A DNA stretch of 64,000 nt from Eudoraea chungangensis (GTDB taxonomy: Bacteria > Bacteroidota > Bacteroidia > Flavobacteriales > Flavobacteriaceae), in the NCBI RefSeq assembly GCF_029360665.1, contig NZ_JARDUB010000006.1:596333-660332 (forward strand). The letters run 5' to 3'. The translations under genes were made by a program, and so were the position numbers. This document shows, one piece after another, positions 55,500 to 64,000 of this stretch. The notes below the pieces were generated by a model, which worked only from the letters and a program-made list of their open reading frames with translations, did not search any database and had not been told where the DNA came from. Numbering within the stretch: position 1 is the stretch's first letter; each line of letters starts with the position of its first letter.

Positions 55500-56171
55500 A
55501 TGATTTATACTCTTCCTATTGTTGCAGTAATACTTAGTTTTATTTTTGTTTATCTCTTAAGGCCAAAAAAAACCGGTTCCTTCAAACTACTTCTTGCGTT
55601 TAGTGGTGCCTTTCTTTTAGCTCTAACACTGTTTGATTTATTACCACATGTCTACCATAGCTTAGAACCAAAAATAGCAGGCCTCTTTATTTTGTTGGGA
55701 ATTCTTTTACAGATTTTTTTAGAATTCTTTTCTAAGGGAGCTGAGCATGGTCATATGCATCACAGTCAGCTAAACCCTTCCTTCCCCTGGTTATTATTTA
55801 TAAGTCTTTCCTTGCATGCTTTGTTAGAGGGTATTCCTATAGAAACAGATTCAAGTATCCTCTATGGCATATTGGTGCATAAAATTCCTGTGGCAATAAT
55901 TTTAAGTTTCTTTTTTATAAGCTCTGCCATTCCATTATCAAAGACTATTCTTTTTATTCTCTTGTTTTCTTTTATGACTCCTATAGGCACTTATTTGGCA
56001 TCCAATATCCCGGCTATTGAAGAGTTCAATGGTGAATTAACAGCCTTGGTAATAGGGGTTTTCTTTCACATTTCCACAGTTATTTTATTTGAGGCTTCCG
56101 AAGGACACCAGTTTAATCTTAGAAAAGTATTGGTGATTCTTTTAGCAATTCTAATTGCTTTCTATATTTAG
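55500..56171 (+). CDS. ZIP-family metal transporter
   Basis: About 223 residues, seven to eight membrane helices. His-rich loop EHGHMHHSQLN between helices 3 and 4, and the ZIP signature helices LHALLEGIPIETDS and HKIPVAIILSFF. The family brings zinc or other divalent metal into the cytoplasm. The start is the ATG at 55500 because the longer frame begins inside the -7 box at 55441-55448. DUF4268 follows directly and may be cotranscribed. Confidence 0.9.
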   Translation: MIYTLPIVAVILSFIFVYLLRPKKTGSFKLLLAFSGAFLLALTLFDLLPHVYHSLEPKIAGLFILLGILLQIFLEFFSKGAEHGHMHHSQLNPSFPWLLFISLSLHALLEGIPIETDSSILYGILVHKIPVAIILSFFFISSAIPLSKTILFILLFSFMTPIGTYLASNIPAIEEFNGELTALVIGVFFHISTVILFEASEGHQFNLRKVLVILLAILIAFYI

Positions 56172-56172
56172 T

Positions 56173-56601
56173 ATGTTTAGCAAGGAAGAATCTAAAAAGC
56201 TTAGAGAGGAATTTTGGACGTCTTTCGGCAAGTCATTTCCAACTAAATGGATTTTGTATAATACAAAAGTGAAAGGCTTAGCCTTAAAATTCTCATTTGG
56301 ATTAAGAAATGCGATGGTATCTATCGACATAGATTCTAACGATTTGTCTAGAAGAATAGAATTATGGGATAAATTATTGGCATTAAAGTCCATTCTAGTG
56401 AGTGAATATTGTGAAAATGTGAAGTATTGTGACACCTATTTGTTAGACGATAAAAAAGAAATTTCTCGAATTTATGTATTAAAAGAATCCGTTTCTATTC
56501 ATAACAAAGAGAGTTGGAGAGATACCATGGAGTTTTTCCAAAATGAAATGAGTCAATTAGAACGTTTTTTTAAAGAATACAAAGAATACCTATCGAACTA
56601 A
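56173..56601 (+). CDS. DUF4268 family protein
   Basis: 142 residues, soluble. FSKEESKKLREEFWTSFGKSFP and KWILYNTKVKGLALKFSFGLRNAMVSIDI are characteristic of DUF4268, found alone or fused to nuclease-like proteins; activity unknown. The ATG at 56173 comes one base after the ZIP stop; the longer frame starts with a TTG inside the ZIP gene and is rejected. Convergent with the next gene, 6 nt away, without a visible terminator. Confidence 0.85.
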   Translation: MFSKEESKKLREEFWTSFGKSFPTKWILYNTKVKGLALKFSFGLRNAMVSIDIDSNDLSRRIELWDKLLALKSILVSEYCENVKYCDTYLLDDKKEISRIYVLKESVSIHNKESWRDTMEFFQNEMSQLERFFKEYKEYLSN

Positions 56602-56607
56602 AATATC

Positions 56608-57990
56608 CTAATTAGACGCCATTTTATACGCCTCAATTATGGTGTAATATTTCGCCAACATATTTGGTGTCTCCCAAATTGGAAGTTCTCCTTCCGTCAG
56701 ATAACTTAAATAATTCGTCGCCACCTGTCCAAAATGTGCTTCATGACCTATTTGATAATTTTTCGGAACCACCAGCTTCCAATACCCATCACTAATTTCT
56801 TCAAAAACAGTTCCCGGATAAATGGGCTCTATAAATTCTAGAACTGCTTTTCGCACTTCCTTGGTCCCAACACCATTTACTTTAGACCTTATATACAATG
56901 CCGGTTTATACCCTTCTTTCTCCCCTTGTCTTATAATTAAATCCGACAACGTCCCTCGCATCACACTGTAGTGAGTGTCTCCAGTAGCATTCGGAGCGCG
57001 AAAATTCCATTTAACGGAAACTTTGGCAAACTTGCCTTTAATTTTATAAACCATCTCACCATTGCAAGCCACATATAGTTGGTTATCTACCACATCCTGT
57101 AAAAGATCTTTTGTAAAATTATCTAGTCCCGTGACCTGCCTGAATTCTTCTTTTGTTAATATGGTTGGTGTTTTTTTTGCCCTAATCATTTCGATATCCG
57201 AAGTATCGATAATTTGATCCGGAAATGCCTCCCACTGAACCAAGTCTACCAAATGTGTGGTAACATCGACTAGGCCGTCACCTTCCTCCCGAATGTTAAA
57301 AAACCAAGGAGGCCTAACTAGCGGCTGTCCAGAAACAACTTTTGAAAAATGATGTACACTTTCTTTGCTTATAGCTGGTTCTTCTACACTTCCATCTATT
57401 AATTCTCCAAAAAGAAAAGGTACCTGAGAAAGAAGTTTTTGCATAATTGTGGTAATCTCAAATCGCTCTGTCATAATATCATAAACCAAGACATCCTTTT
57501 CTTTAGCAAGATCCAAGGTTTGCTTTAAGAGTTCAAATCCTTTAGGGTTAATAACCATTGGCTTATCTGCAAAAACATGTATTCCCGCCATAACTGCTTT
57601 ATTTATATAGGAGGATTTCTTCGAGTTTTTTCCAGCAACTACCATTATGTTGCCAGGTTTCTTATACAGCATACTGTCTAAGAAATTATCTGAAACATGT
57701 TTTCTTATCTTCCAGGCGGTCGGAGATTCGTTTCGCTTGTTATACGAAGAGAGCTTGTTCATAAAATCTTGTAATTCGGGGCCTTCTGGCGAAAAAACGT
57801 CAGTATACGGTGAGACAGTTTTATATGCATTCTTAAACACCAGAGCTGCATGAAAGTGTCCTGGATCAAGAACCATGAATCTCGCTCGAAAAACCCTATT
57901 TTTCTTTGTTTTTGATGTTTCTATGTCCTTGTTCATACAAGAGAATACAAGGAACAATAAGACCAGGAGAATCACTATTCTAAATTTCAT
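56608..57990 (-). CDS. Lipoprotein Gfo/Idh/MocA-family oxidoreductase
   Basis: 460 residues. Lipoprotein signal MKFRIVILLVLLFLVFSC with Cys18. NAD-type domain is changed: the Rossmann motif reads MVLDPGHFHAALVFKNAY rather than GxGxxG, but VFADKPMVINPKGFELLKQ keeps the EKP-like Lys position, and the second domain includes GDGLVDVTTHLVDLVQWE. Known sub-family labelled putative oxidoreductase C-terminal domain. Exported, so it should act on a sugar in the periplasm or at the surface, possibly with a bound cofactor. Last gene of a minus-strand trio. Confidence 0.88.
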   Translation of the reverse strand: MKFRIVILLVLLFLVFSCMNKDIETSKTKKNRVFRARFMVLDPGHFHAALVFKNAYKTVSPYTDVFSPEGPELQDFMNKLSSYNKRNESPTAWKIRKHVSDNFLDSMLYKKPGNIMVVAGKNSKKSSYINKAVMAGIHVFADKPMVINPKGFELLKQTLDLAKEKDVLVYDIMTERFEITTIMQKLLSQVPFLFGELIDGSVEEPAISKESVHHFSKVVSGQPLVRPPWFFNIREEGDGLVDVTTHLVDLVQWEAFPDQIIDTSDIEMIRAKKTPTILTKEEFRQVTGLDNFTKDLLQDVVDNQLYVACNGEMVYKIKGKFAKVSVKWNFRAPNATGDTHYSVMRGTLSDLIIRQGEKEGYKPALYIRSKVNGVGTKEVRKAVLEFIEPIYPGTVFEEISDGYWKLVVPKNYQIGHEAHFGQVATNYLSYLTEGELPIWETPNMLAKYYTIIEAYKMASN

Positions 57991-58041
57991 CTTTAGCTTC
58001 GGGTTTTATTTAAGGCCGCGCAATTCTTTTTTAAAATAAAA

Positions 58042-59418
58042 TTAAATGGCAACATAATCCGTACCATATGGCTTACGCTGTTTACGGAACAAATAGTCGT
58101 TAGCCAAGTTATTGCCAACAAACCGTTCTGTAGAATTATCCCAAAGGAGCTTTCCATTCACCTTCATGGCAATATGACTAATAAGACAGACCGTGCAAGA
58201 CTTATGTCCTACATCTATAGTAGAGATTGGAGTCTTTCTTGATGCAATACAATCTAGCCAATTTCCATGCTGATCCTCACTTTTGTATAAATGAATTTCA
58301 TTTTCCCCAATTACTGACTTAAGAATTCTTGGATCCGAGGCGTCCAATGCCTTACTACTTTTTTCTTTTGCAACAGGATCGGAGGCAGAGGCAACATAGT
58401 CTCCCCTAGACACAAATATCCATCCATCGGTTCCTTCATACTTTATACCATTAGGGTATCCACCGCTGGTATATACGGTAATACCATTGGCATACTCTTG
58501 TTTTACCAAAAAGTCGCCATGAACATTCCAAAGACCCGATTTCGGGAATTCTGCAATCGCCTCCACACTAATAGGACCTTCAAGCTCTGTATCCATTCCC
58601 CAGGCAGCAGAATCGTAGTGATGCTGACCCCATCCTGTAATCATTCCTGCACCATATTGTTCTAAGCGTAACCATCCCGGTCTGCTATAATCCTCTTGTG
58701 GATGCACCCCAATCTCCGTATAAGGGGTTTCTGGGGTAGAACCAAGCCACATTTTATAATCCAAGTTACTAGGCACAGCCATGGGTTCAGCCATAGGACC
58801 GGATGGATCACCGGGCAAACCAATCCTAACATTTGTAATTTTCCCTATTCTGCCATTTCGCACTAGTTCCGCAGCAATACGAAATTGAGGCATCGACCGC
58901 TGCTGCGTGCCCACCTGTAAAACTACGCCTGTCTTATGTACAACTTCACGCAATTGCTGTCCTTCCCTGACGGTGAGAGAGGTTGGTTTTTGTAAATAAA
59001 TATCCTTTCCTGCTAAAGCGGCCTCCATAGCTGGTTGGGCATGCCAGTGATCTGGAGTACTAATAATTACGGCGTCAATATCTTTATTCAGTAAAAGCTC
59101 TTTATAATCTGTATAGGTTTTAACATCAATATAATTCGACTTACCAGTTTTATTCTCATAATACTCGGAAACTAAAGTCTTGGCCTCCATGACTCTTTTG
59201 GAGTCTAAATCACACACTGCCATAAAACGCGTCTGATCGTATTTTATAGTGTCGGGAATATCATGTACCCTGGCTATTCTTCCACAACCAATTTGCCCAA
59301 TATTTATTTTATTGCTGGGAGCGTCTTTCCCGAGAACATGAGAGGGTACAATAGTGGGAAAAACTCCAATAGCTGCAGTACTTAAGGCAGTTTTTTTAAC
59401 AAAGTTTCTTCTTTTCAT
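58042..59418 (-). CDS. Tat-exported Gfo/Idh/MocA-family oxidoreductase
   Basis: 458 residues. Twin-arginine signal MKRRNFVKKTALSTAAIGVF followed by PTIVPSHVLG: folded and cofactor-loaded export. NAD motif IGQIGCGRIARVHDIP, AVCDLD, STPDHWHAQPAMEAALAGKDIYLQKP (shown in part) with the EKP-like QKP; C-terminal domain GMITGWGQHHYDSAAWGMD with HH as likely sugar-binding residues. Typical of periplasmic glycoside dehydrogenases in Bacteroidota. Between the lipoprotein relative (51 nt) and DUF6807 (10 nt). Confidence 0.94.
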   Translation of the reverse strand: MKRRNFVKKTALSTAAIGVFPTIVPSHVLGKDAPSNKINIGQIGCGRIARVHDIPDTIKYDQTRFMAVCDLDSKRVMEAKTLVSEYYENKTGKSNYIDVKTYTDYKELLLNKDIDAVIISTPDHWHAQPAMEAALAGKDIYLQKPTSLTVREGQQLREVVHKTGVVLQVGTQQRSMPQFRIAAELVRNGRIGKITNVRIGLPGDPSGPMAEPMAVPSNLDYKMWLGSTPETPYTEIGVHPQEDYSRPGWLRLEQYGAGMITGWGQHHYDSAAWGMDTELEGPISVEAIAEFPKSGLWNVHGDFLVKQEYANGITVYTSGGYPNGIKYEGTDGWIFVSRGDYVASASDPVAKEKSSKALDASDPRILKSVIGENEIHLYKSEDQHGNWLDCIASRKTPISTIDVGHKSCTVCLISHIAMKVNGKLLWDNSTERFVGNNLANDYLFRKQRKPYGTDYVAI

Positions 59419-59428
59419 TTGTTTGCTT

Positions 59429-60697
59429 TTAATTGAAATTTGTTCTTATAATAACAGGGTTTACATAAGACTGCCAATAGGCTTCTGCCTCATCTGGGGT
59501 TATAGTACCTTCGAAGACTACTAATCTATAATTTAGAGTATACTCTTTGTCTCTTTCTAGAACCCATTTTTTGTGTCGAATTGGGCAAAATTCGAAAAAC
59601 ATATCTCCCCTGCCATTGTTTGCGTCCATTGGCCAAATCCGCATTGGCTCGGGATGTGATTGATTATCAGCATGACTTAAGAATAGAACACCGTTACTAC
59701 TTTGGCCATCTGAGGATGTGCCGCTAATGATACACCATCTGGCGGAAGTACCATCGGCATCTAATCTTCCTTTTCCTTCGGAAGTTAAAACAGTAGAGTT
59801 CGCAGCTTCCCAGCGTTCTGTAAATCGAAAACCTAAACCACCTCCATAACGATATGCTTCTAATAAAACCCCTTCCGCCAATGGCGTTGTAAAAGTTGAA
59901 ACATAGTCTACTATATAACGTTCTTTTTCATTATTAAGCCGCCATGCTTTTATATCTAAATCTTCTATTATCGCTACTTTATTCTCTTCAGTAGCCTTAA
60001 GATCTAAATGCTCCTGTCTTACTTTAATACCAGAAAACAAGGGTCCTTCGTAGGTGCCTAATAATTTTTTAAACAATACCGTTCCCTCACCCTCAGCTAG
60101 GTTCCAAAAGTCTACACCTCTCCCATTAATTGTTGTTTTAGTCCATGGGCCCCAAAGTCCGTAATGATGGTAATGATCTGGTGGTTGAATCCTTGTCAGG
60201 GTATCACCTGAAGGGCTCAGCAGCGGATGTATATAGCCAGATTTGGCATAAATTGAATCAATTCCACTAGGCGGATACTTCAATTTGTATCTATAGTTTA
60301 AAAGTGGGTTGTCATTAAAACTCAACCTGTACTCCTCCGCTGTTTTAACAACTTTTGCGCTCTTTTTCGAAATATCTTCGGGTTCTTTTTTTATCCAATA
60401 CTCCCGACTAATGGTGTCGTCATCATTAACTTCAGGTAAAATCCATTGCGTTGTACCATCCCACTGTGTGGGGACCAATAATAGTTCCTCTTCTTGTCTT
60501 TTATATATATTAAGACCTTCATCTAACTTAGTCTCTAGACCAATTGGTGTTTGCACAAGGGCACCCGACCCAGCAGAAATAGTAAATTTGGAGGTATATT
60601 CTTTCTTCTCTTTACAAGAAAACAACAAGCCTAGAATTAAAACCGGGAATAATAAAACTTGAGTCTTAGAAAATTGGTATTTGCGGTGCAGTATCAC
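59429..60697 (-). CDS. DUF6807 family lipoprotein
   Basis: 422 residues. Lipoprotein signal ending GLLFSCKEK (Cys28). DUF6807 signatures: HPLLSPSGDTLTRIQPPDHYHHYGLWGPW, GRGVDFWNLAEGEGTV, and a C-terminal GRGDMFFEFCPIRHKKWVLERDKEY. Databases also label the family PmoA, a misleading name since there is no methane-oxygenase relation to be seen. The family is common next to Gfo/Idh/MocA genes; it may bind or cleave a modified sugar. Start GTG at 60697. First of the trio, divergent from the ThuA-like gene. Confidence 0.9.
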   Translation of the reverse strand: MILHRKYQFSKTQVLLFPVLILGLLFSCKEKKEYTSKFTISAGSGALVQTPIGLETKLDEGLNIYKRQEEELLLVPTQWDGTTQWILPEVNDDDTISREYWIKKEPEDISKKSAKVVKTAEEYRLSFNDNPLLNYRYKLKYPPSGIDSIYAKSGYIHPLLSPSGDTLTRIQPPDHYHHYGLWGPWTKTTINGRGVDFWNLAEGEGTVLFKKLLGTYEGPLFSGIKVRQEHLDLKATEENKVAIIEDLDIKAWRLNNEKERYIVDYVSTFTTPLAEGVLLEAYRYGGGLGFRFTERWEAANSTVLTSEGKGRLDADGTSARWCIISGTSSDGQSSNGVLFLSHADNQSHPEPMRIWPMDANNGRGDMFFEFCPIRHKKWVLERDKEYTLNYRLVVFEGTITPDEAEAYWQSYVNPVIIRTNFN

Positions 60698-60806
60698 GAC
60701 TATAGAATATATGATGCAATAATTCTGAAAAATTTAAAGTAATTTGTAATGTTTGCTTTTGGTAGCTAATAATATCGCTATTATTTTATTAAAAAACTAA
60801 AATTAT

Positions 60807-61721
60807 ATGAAAAGACTATTCCTATCGATTTTAACAAGTTTTGTCTATCTGGCTTGCCTCGCACAGGATCTCCAACCTTTTACCTTGACAGATGCCTGGT
60901 TGACAAAGATTGATTCTCTGGCGCCGAAGGAAGCAAGGGTGAGTGAAGCGGATAAAAAGAATATTTTAATTTTCTCACTGCATACTGGTTATGAGCATTG
61001 GAATATTCCGCATACAGCAGCAATCCTAAAGCTATTAGGCGAAAAGTCTAATAAATTCACTATTACACTATCTAAAAGCATCCAGGACTTCAAAGAGGAG
61101 AACATAGAGAAATATCATGCTGTAATCCTAAATAATACTTGTTCCAAACCAGAATATAGAAATTTGTTTTACGATGTATATATCGAGAATAAAAAATATA
61201 CTCCAAACCAAGCTATGGAAAAATCTAAATTCCTAGAAAACAATCTATTAGATTATGTTAAAAGAGGTCATGGTTTAATGATAATGCACGGAGGAATAGT
61301 TATGCAGAATAAGTCGGCCGCTTTTGGTGAAATGGTAGGTGGTAGTTTTGATTACCACCCTAAACAGCAGCCTATTCATGTTAAATTGGTAGATCCCAAC
61401 CACCCTCTAGTAGCTGCGTTTAAAAATGAGGGGTTTACCCATGTGGATGAACCCTATTTTTTTAAAGACGCGTATTTCGCCTATAACTTTAGACCCCTGC
61501 TGTATATGGACGCAAATGAATTAGTAGGACTCCGTGAAGATGTTAAAGAATCGCGAAGATATGTTGCCTGGGCCAAAGAGTACGGAAATGGCAGAATCTT
61601 TTATTCGTCTCCATCCCATAACCCACAAAGCTTTGAAAATCCAGAACTGTTGCAGTTCTTTTTGGACGGGATGCAGTTTGTTGTAGGGGATTTAGAATGC
61701 GACCTAAGTCCAATTAAATAA
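60807..61721 (+). CDS. Secreted ThuA-like protein
   Basis: 304 residues. Signal peptide MKRLFLSILTSFVYLACLAQ (cleavage likely after AQ; Cys17 is a poor lipobox). ThuA fold, a glutamine-amidotransferase-like alpha/beta domain: IFSLHTGYEHWNIPHTAAILKLL, AVILNNTCSKPEYRNLF, GLMIMHGGIVMQ, HPLVAAFKNEGFTHVDEPYFF and GNGRIFYSSPSHNPQSF. ThuA of rhizobia works with ThuB in trehalose oxidation via 3-keto sugar. It is divergent from DUF6807 by 109 nt. Confidence 0.9.
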   Translation: MKRLFLSILTSFVYLACLAQDLQPFTLTDAWLTKIDSLAPKEARVSEADKKNILIFSLHTGYEHWNIPHTAAILKLLGEKSNKFTITLSKSIQDFKEENIEKYHAVILNNTCSKPEYRNLFYDVYIENKKYTPNQAMEKSKFLENNLLDYVKRGHGLMIMHGGIVMQNKSAAFGEMVGGSFDYHPKQQPIHVKLVDPNHPLVAAFKNEGFTHVDEPYFFKDAYFAYNFRPLLYMDANELVGLREDVKESRRYVAWAKEYGNGRIFYSSPSHNPQSFENPELLQFFLDGMQFVVGDLECDLSPIK

Positions 61722-61739
61722 ATAGGAAATGGTAGTTTT

Positions 61740-62369
61740 TTATTGGATGACGTCTAAATAGATAAAAAGCCAATGGCATATAGCTCCGCCTAGAACAAAA
61801 AAGTGCCATATTAAATGGTTGTATGGGATTCTTTTAAAGGCATAAAAGAAAATACCAAGGGTATAAAAAGCCCCTCCAAGAGCAAGGAAAATCTGTCCTT
61901 TAAAAGTGGTATTCAAAATCAGATTTTTTAGATCAAATACAATTAACCAACCCATAAACAGGTATAGTAAAAGAGATAGGACTTCAAACTTACCAGTAAA
62001 AAACACTTTAAGTACTGCACCTATAAAAGCAATTGTCCAAACGCTATAAAAAATTAGCCAGCCATTCCCCTGTGACAAAGAAATAAGTGCTACCGGAGTA
62101 TAGGTGCCAGCAATAAGGCAAAAAATACTAATATGGTCAACAATTCTCAATTTCTCTTTCAGCTTTTGAGAGCTTACATAATGATAAAAAGTGGAGGCTG
62201 AAAAAAGAAGTATTATAGAAACACTATATATAACTAAAGATAAAGTTGCATATTGGGTATTTACAGAATTAGTTTTTAAAAGAAGAAAAAAACCCAGAAT
62301 TCCTAAAACGATGCCGATGGCATGAGAAAGGGCGTTTAGCCGCTCTTCCTTATGATAATCCCATTCCAT
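61740..62369 (-). CDS. Hemolysin III / PAQR-family membrane protein
   Basis: 209 residues, seven transmembrane helices. KEERLNALSHAIGIVLGILGFFLL at the start, ASTFYHYVSS after helix 2, DHISIFCLIAGTYTPVALI, and a C-terminal NHLIWHFFVLGGAICHWLFIY with the two conserved His of the zinc site (with His in STFYH). The family is called hemolysin III, though haemolysis is not general. One-base overlap (TAATG) with the amidohydrolase gene. Confidence 0.94.
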   Translation of the reverse strand: MEWDYHKEERLNALSHAIGIVLGILGFFLLLKTNSVNTQYATLSLVIYSVSIILLFSASTFYHYVSSQKLKEKLRIVDHISIFCLIAGTYTPVALISLSQGNGWLIFYSVWTIAFIGAVLKVFFTGKFEVLSLLLYLFMGWLIVFDLKNLILNTTFKGQIFLALGGAFYTLGIFFYAFKRIPYNHLIWHFFVLGGAICHWLFIYLDVIQ

Positions 62370-63715
62370 TATTTATATTGCTTCCCTTTTTTGATTACCA
62401 TATCTACATCTTTTAAAAGACTGATATGGCGTAACACATCACCGTCTACAGCTATAATATCGGCATATTTCCCCGGAGTTATAGTACCAACTTCATCAGC
62501 AACTCCCATCCACAAAGCAGGCCAGTAAGTGGCTGCCCTAATAGCGTACATAGGATCAATACCGAATTCATTTACCCAAACATCAAGCTCGTTCCATGTA
62601 GACTGACTGTGAAACTTCATAGGGATTCCACTGTCGGTGCCAACTAATAATACAACTCCTGCATCCAATAACTGTTGGATCTTAGTTTGCAGGGTAGGTT
62701 TACGACTAGGAGTTAATTGAAAATAAGGAAGACGATCTGGGTGTTGTATACTGTTTTTTATATCGGTAATAATACTATCTGGCAACCCTAAATGCCAGGA
62801 ATCATTGTCTAACATTTCTGGATTATCCCTAACATATTCGTAATTATATAAACCTTCTACTGTAGGGCACCAAAATAAAGGTCCTTTATTCATTTGTGCA
62901 GTTCTTTCTTCAATCATTTTAATGACATCATCCGGATATCTGGGGGCAGATGAAAGACCTGTATGTTCAAAACAATCAACACCTACTGTAATACCCCTTC
63001 GTATTTCCTCAGGTCTATGTCCGTGGGCTACTACTTTTAAATTATTCTTATGCGCTTCATCTACCACAGCCTGCAACTCTTCCATACTCATTTGATCCTG
63101 ATCAATCAATTTAATCACATCGACCCCTGCATTAGCCAACTTCCTTACTTTTTTTCTACCATCCTCAGGACTATCTACCCCCCATCTAAATGCTTCTGTG
63201 CCTGGGTAGGCTTTATGCTGAATAAAAGGTCCGGAAACATATAGGGTTGCCCCAGGGATTTCCCCATTATTAATTGCGTCTCTCACCGCTATACTGGCTT
63301 CTAAGGGGGCTCCAAGGTCTCTGGCGCTGGTTACTCCAGCCATTAAAAGTTGGTGTGCGCTAGAAGGCATAATTACATCCTGTAATAATGGAAGATATGT
63401 TTTATCCCAATAAGCATAGTCGGAGTGACCATTTATCATGGTATGAACATGCATATCCCATAAACCGGGAAGAACTGTCATTCCTTCTGTTGAAATTATT
63501 TCCGCATTGGCAGGTATAGTGATATTACCTACGGTTCCTATTTCCTGTATTTTTTCTCCATTTATAATTATTACGCTGTTCTTAAGAGGTACAGAGCCAA
63601 AGCCATCTATTAGTGTACCTCCGACTAGAGCTTTTAATTCTTGACTTTGACTACTGGCGCAAAAGGCAAATAATACGAAACAGCTAAATAGGAGTTGAGA
63701 ATAGAATTTCATCAT
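62369..63715 (-). CDS. Secreted metal-dependent amidohydrolase
   Basis: 448 residues. Signal peptide to about residue 23 (LLFSCFVLFAFCASSQ). Amidohydrolase metal centre: VLPGLWDMHVHTMI (His89, His91), Lys in VIKLIDQ as the carbamylated ligand, VVAHGHRPEEIRRG, CFEHTGLS and LLVGTDSGIPMKF (Asp). Terminates in the Xaa-Pro dipeptidase-like end GKYADIIAVDGDVLRHI. Likely imidazolonepropionase/dipeptidase-related; substrate unknown. Ends with a 1-nt overlap onto the PAQR gene. Confidence 0.92.
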   Translation of the reverse strand: MMKFYSQLLFSCFVLFAFCASSQSQELKALVGGTLIDGFGSVPLKNSVIIINGEKIQEIGTVGNITIPANAEIISTEGMTVLPGLWDMHVHTMINGHSDYAYWDKTYLPLLQDVIMPSSAHQLLMAGVTSARDLGAPLEASIAVRDAINNGEIPGATLYVSGPFIQHKAYPGTEAFRWGVDSPEDGRKKVRKLANAGVDVIKLIDQDQMSMEELQAVVDEAHKNNLKVVAHGHRPEEIRRGITVGVDCFEHTGLSSAPRYPDDVIKMIEERTAQMNKGPLFWCPTVEGLYNYEYVRDNPEMLDNDSWHLGLPDSIITDIKNSIQHPDRLPYFQLTPSRKPTLQTKIQQLLDAGVVLLVGTDSGIPMKFHSQSTWNELDVWVNEFGIDPMYAIRAATYWPALWMGVADEVGTITPGKYADIIAVDGDVLRHISLLKDVDMVIKKGKQYK

Positions 63716-63901
63716 TTTTATTGTTTTCTTAAAGATATAAAAAATGCCAAGTGGAATAGTCTTTTAGGATAAAAAAGACCCCGTGGTTTAATGTACTTTG
63801 CAATTGAAGCTTATACATATATAACCAACCTTAAATCTAACTATATCTTAGGAATTGTAAATAAGGGAAAGAAGAATGCTATTTTCTCTTGTTAGTGGGG
63901 C

Positions 63902-63936
63902 AAAAAAAAAGCACCTATCGTTAGATAAGTGCTTTT
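63902..63936 (-). terminator. rRNA-operon terminator
   Basis: Minus strand AAAAGCACTTATC, loop TAAC, GATAGGTGC then nine T; located a few bases past the 5S 3' end. Confidence 0.93.
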
Positions 63937-63939
63937 CGA

Positions 63940-64000
63940 AGAAGGCGGCGGCCTACTCTCCCACCAGTTACGGCAGTACCATCGGCGCAGACGGGCTTAA
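63940..64000 (-). rRNA. rrf: 5S ribosomal RNA, 3' part, truncated by window edge
   Basis: Minus strand reads TTAAGCCCGTCTGCGCCGAT, GGTACTGCCGTAACTGGTGG, GAGAGTAGGCCGCCGCC, the 3' half of 5S rRNA with helices IV/V intact. About 61 of some 110 nt are visible. The remaining rRNA operon is to the right. The exact 3' end is estimated to a base or two. Confidence 0.93.

Noticed and set aside
59429..60697. Methane-oxygenase (PmoA) function for the DUF6807 protein
   Set aside because: Label has no support: it is a lipidated soluble protein, without the membrane helices of PmoA.

Overview
The window is a dense, AT-rich chromosome segment from a member of the Bacteroidota, most likely family Flavobacteriaceae (genus not determinable from sequence alone). 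The evidence is: no Shine-Dalgarno-type start sites; many exact TAnnTTTG -7 promoter boxes; the lineage-typical cluster bamD / omega-like rpoZ / coaBC / porD / recN; PorP/SprF and PorD type IX secretion proteins; the bacillithiol-associated protein YtxJ; DUF6452/DUF6048 proteins behind rlmD; and many short Bacteroidota-type lipoproteins. I see no insertion sequences, prophage genes, CRISPR arrays or tRNA genes. A 5S rRNA gene runs off the right edge on the minus strand, so an rRNA operon lies just outside.

Layout. 1-10 kb: 3' part of fumarylacetoacetase, a lipoprotein, ytxJ, clpB, a TetR regulator, a PorP/SprF-like protein with a DSI-repeat coiled coil and SPOR-like end, a phosphohistidine-type phosphatase, smpB and pcm. 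10-17.6 kb (plus): Gfo/Idh/MocA dehydrogenase, 3-hydroxyacyl-CoA dehydrogenase, DUF1015, yggS, a DnaQ/GIY-YIG nuclease, a voltage-gated K+ channel with zinc ribbon, miaA and gluconokinase, tightly packed. 17.6-30.6 kb (minus): a two-component pair, coaE, YbbR protein, glycosyltransferase, fabI, recN, porD, coaBC, rpoZ, bamD, dapA and two small conserved proteins. 30.8-41 kb: a secreted protein of unknown role, ligA, prmC, then ribD / HAD / EamA / YigZ, a thioesterase, and dnaA / LMW phosphatase / RsmI-like methyltransferase. 41-49.7 kb: lysozyme-like protein, mltG, GNAT, dapF, a DegP-type protease, a long GAPDH, a coiled-coil membrane protein, GNAT, trmD and rplS with a structured leader. 49.7-56.6 kb: rocD, rlmD, DUF6452, DUF6048, a THUMP RNA methyltransferase, a ZIP transporter and DUF4268. 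56.6-61.7 kb: an accessory carbohydrate island of exported Gfo/Idh/MocA proteins, a DUF6807 lipoprotein and a ThuA-like protein. 61.7-64 kb: hemolysin III/PAQR protein, secreted amidohydrolase, rRNA terminator and partial 5S rRNA.

The window is mostly housekeeping: translation (smpB, prmC, trmD, rplS, miaA, rlmD), envelope (bamD, mltG, porD, degP), cofactors (coaE, coaBC, ribD), lysine and peptidoglycan precursors (dapA, dapF), DNA metabolism (dnaA, ligA, recN). The best candidates for new biology are the exported oxidoreductase/ThuA island, a class of promoters whose -7 box sits 2-4 nt before the start codon (smpB, bamD, ribD, trmD, rlmD), the folded rplS leader, the DSI-repeat PorP fusion, and the cysteine-rich insertion beside the active-site lysine of ornithine aminotransferase. 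No wholly new multi-gene system can be proved from the sequence alone.
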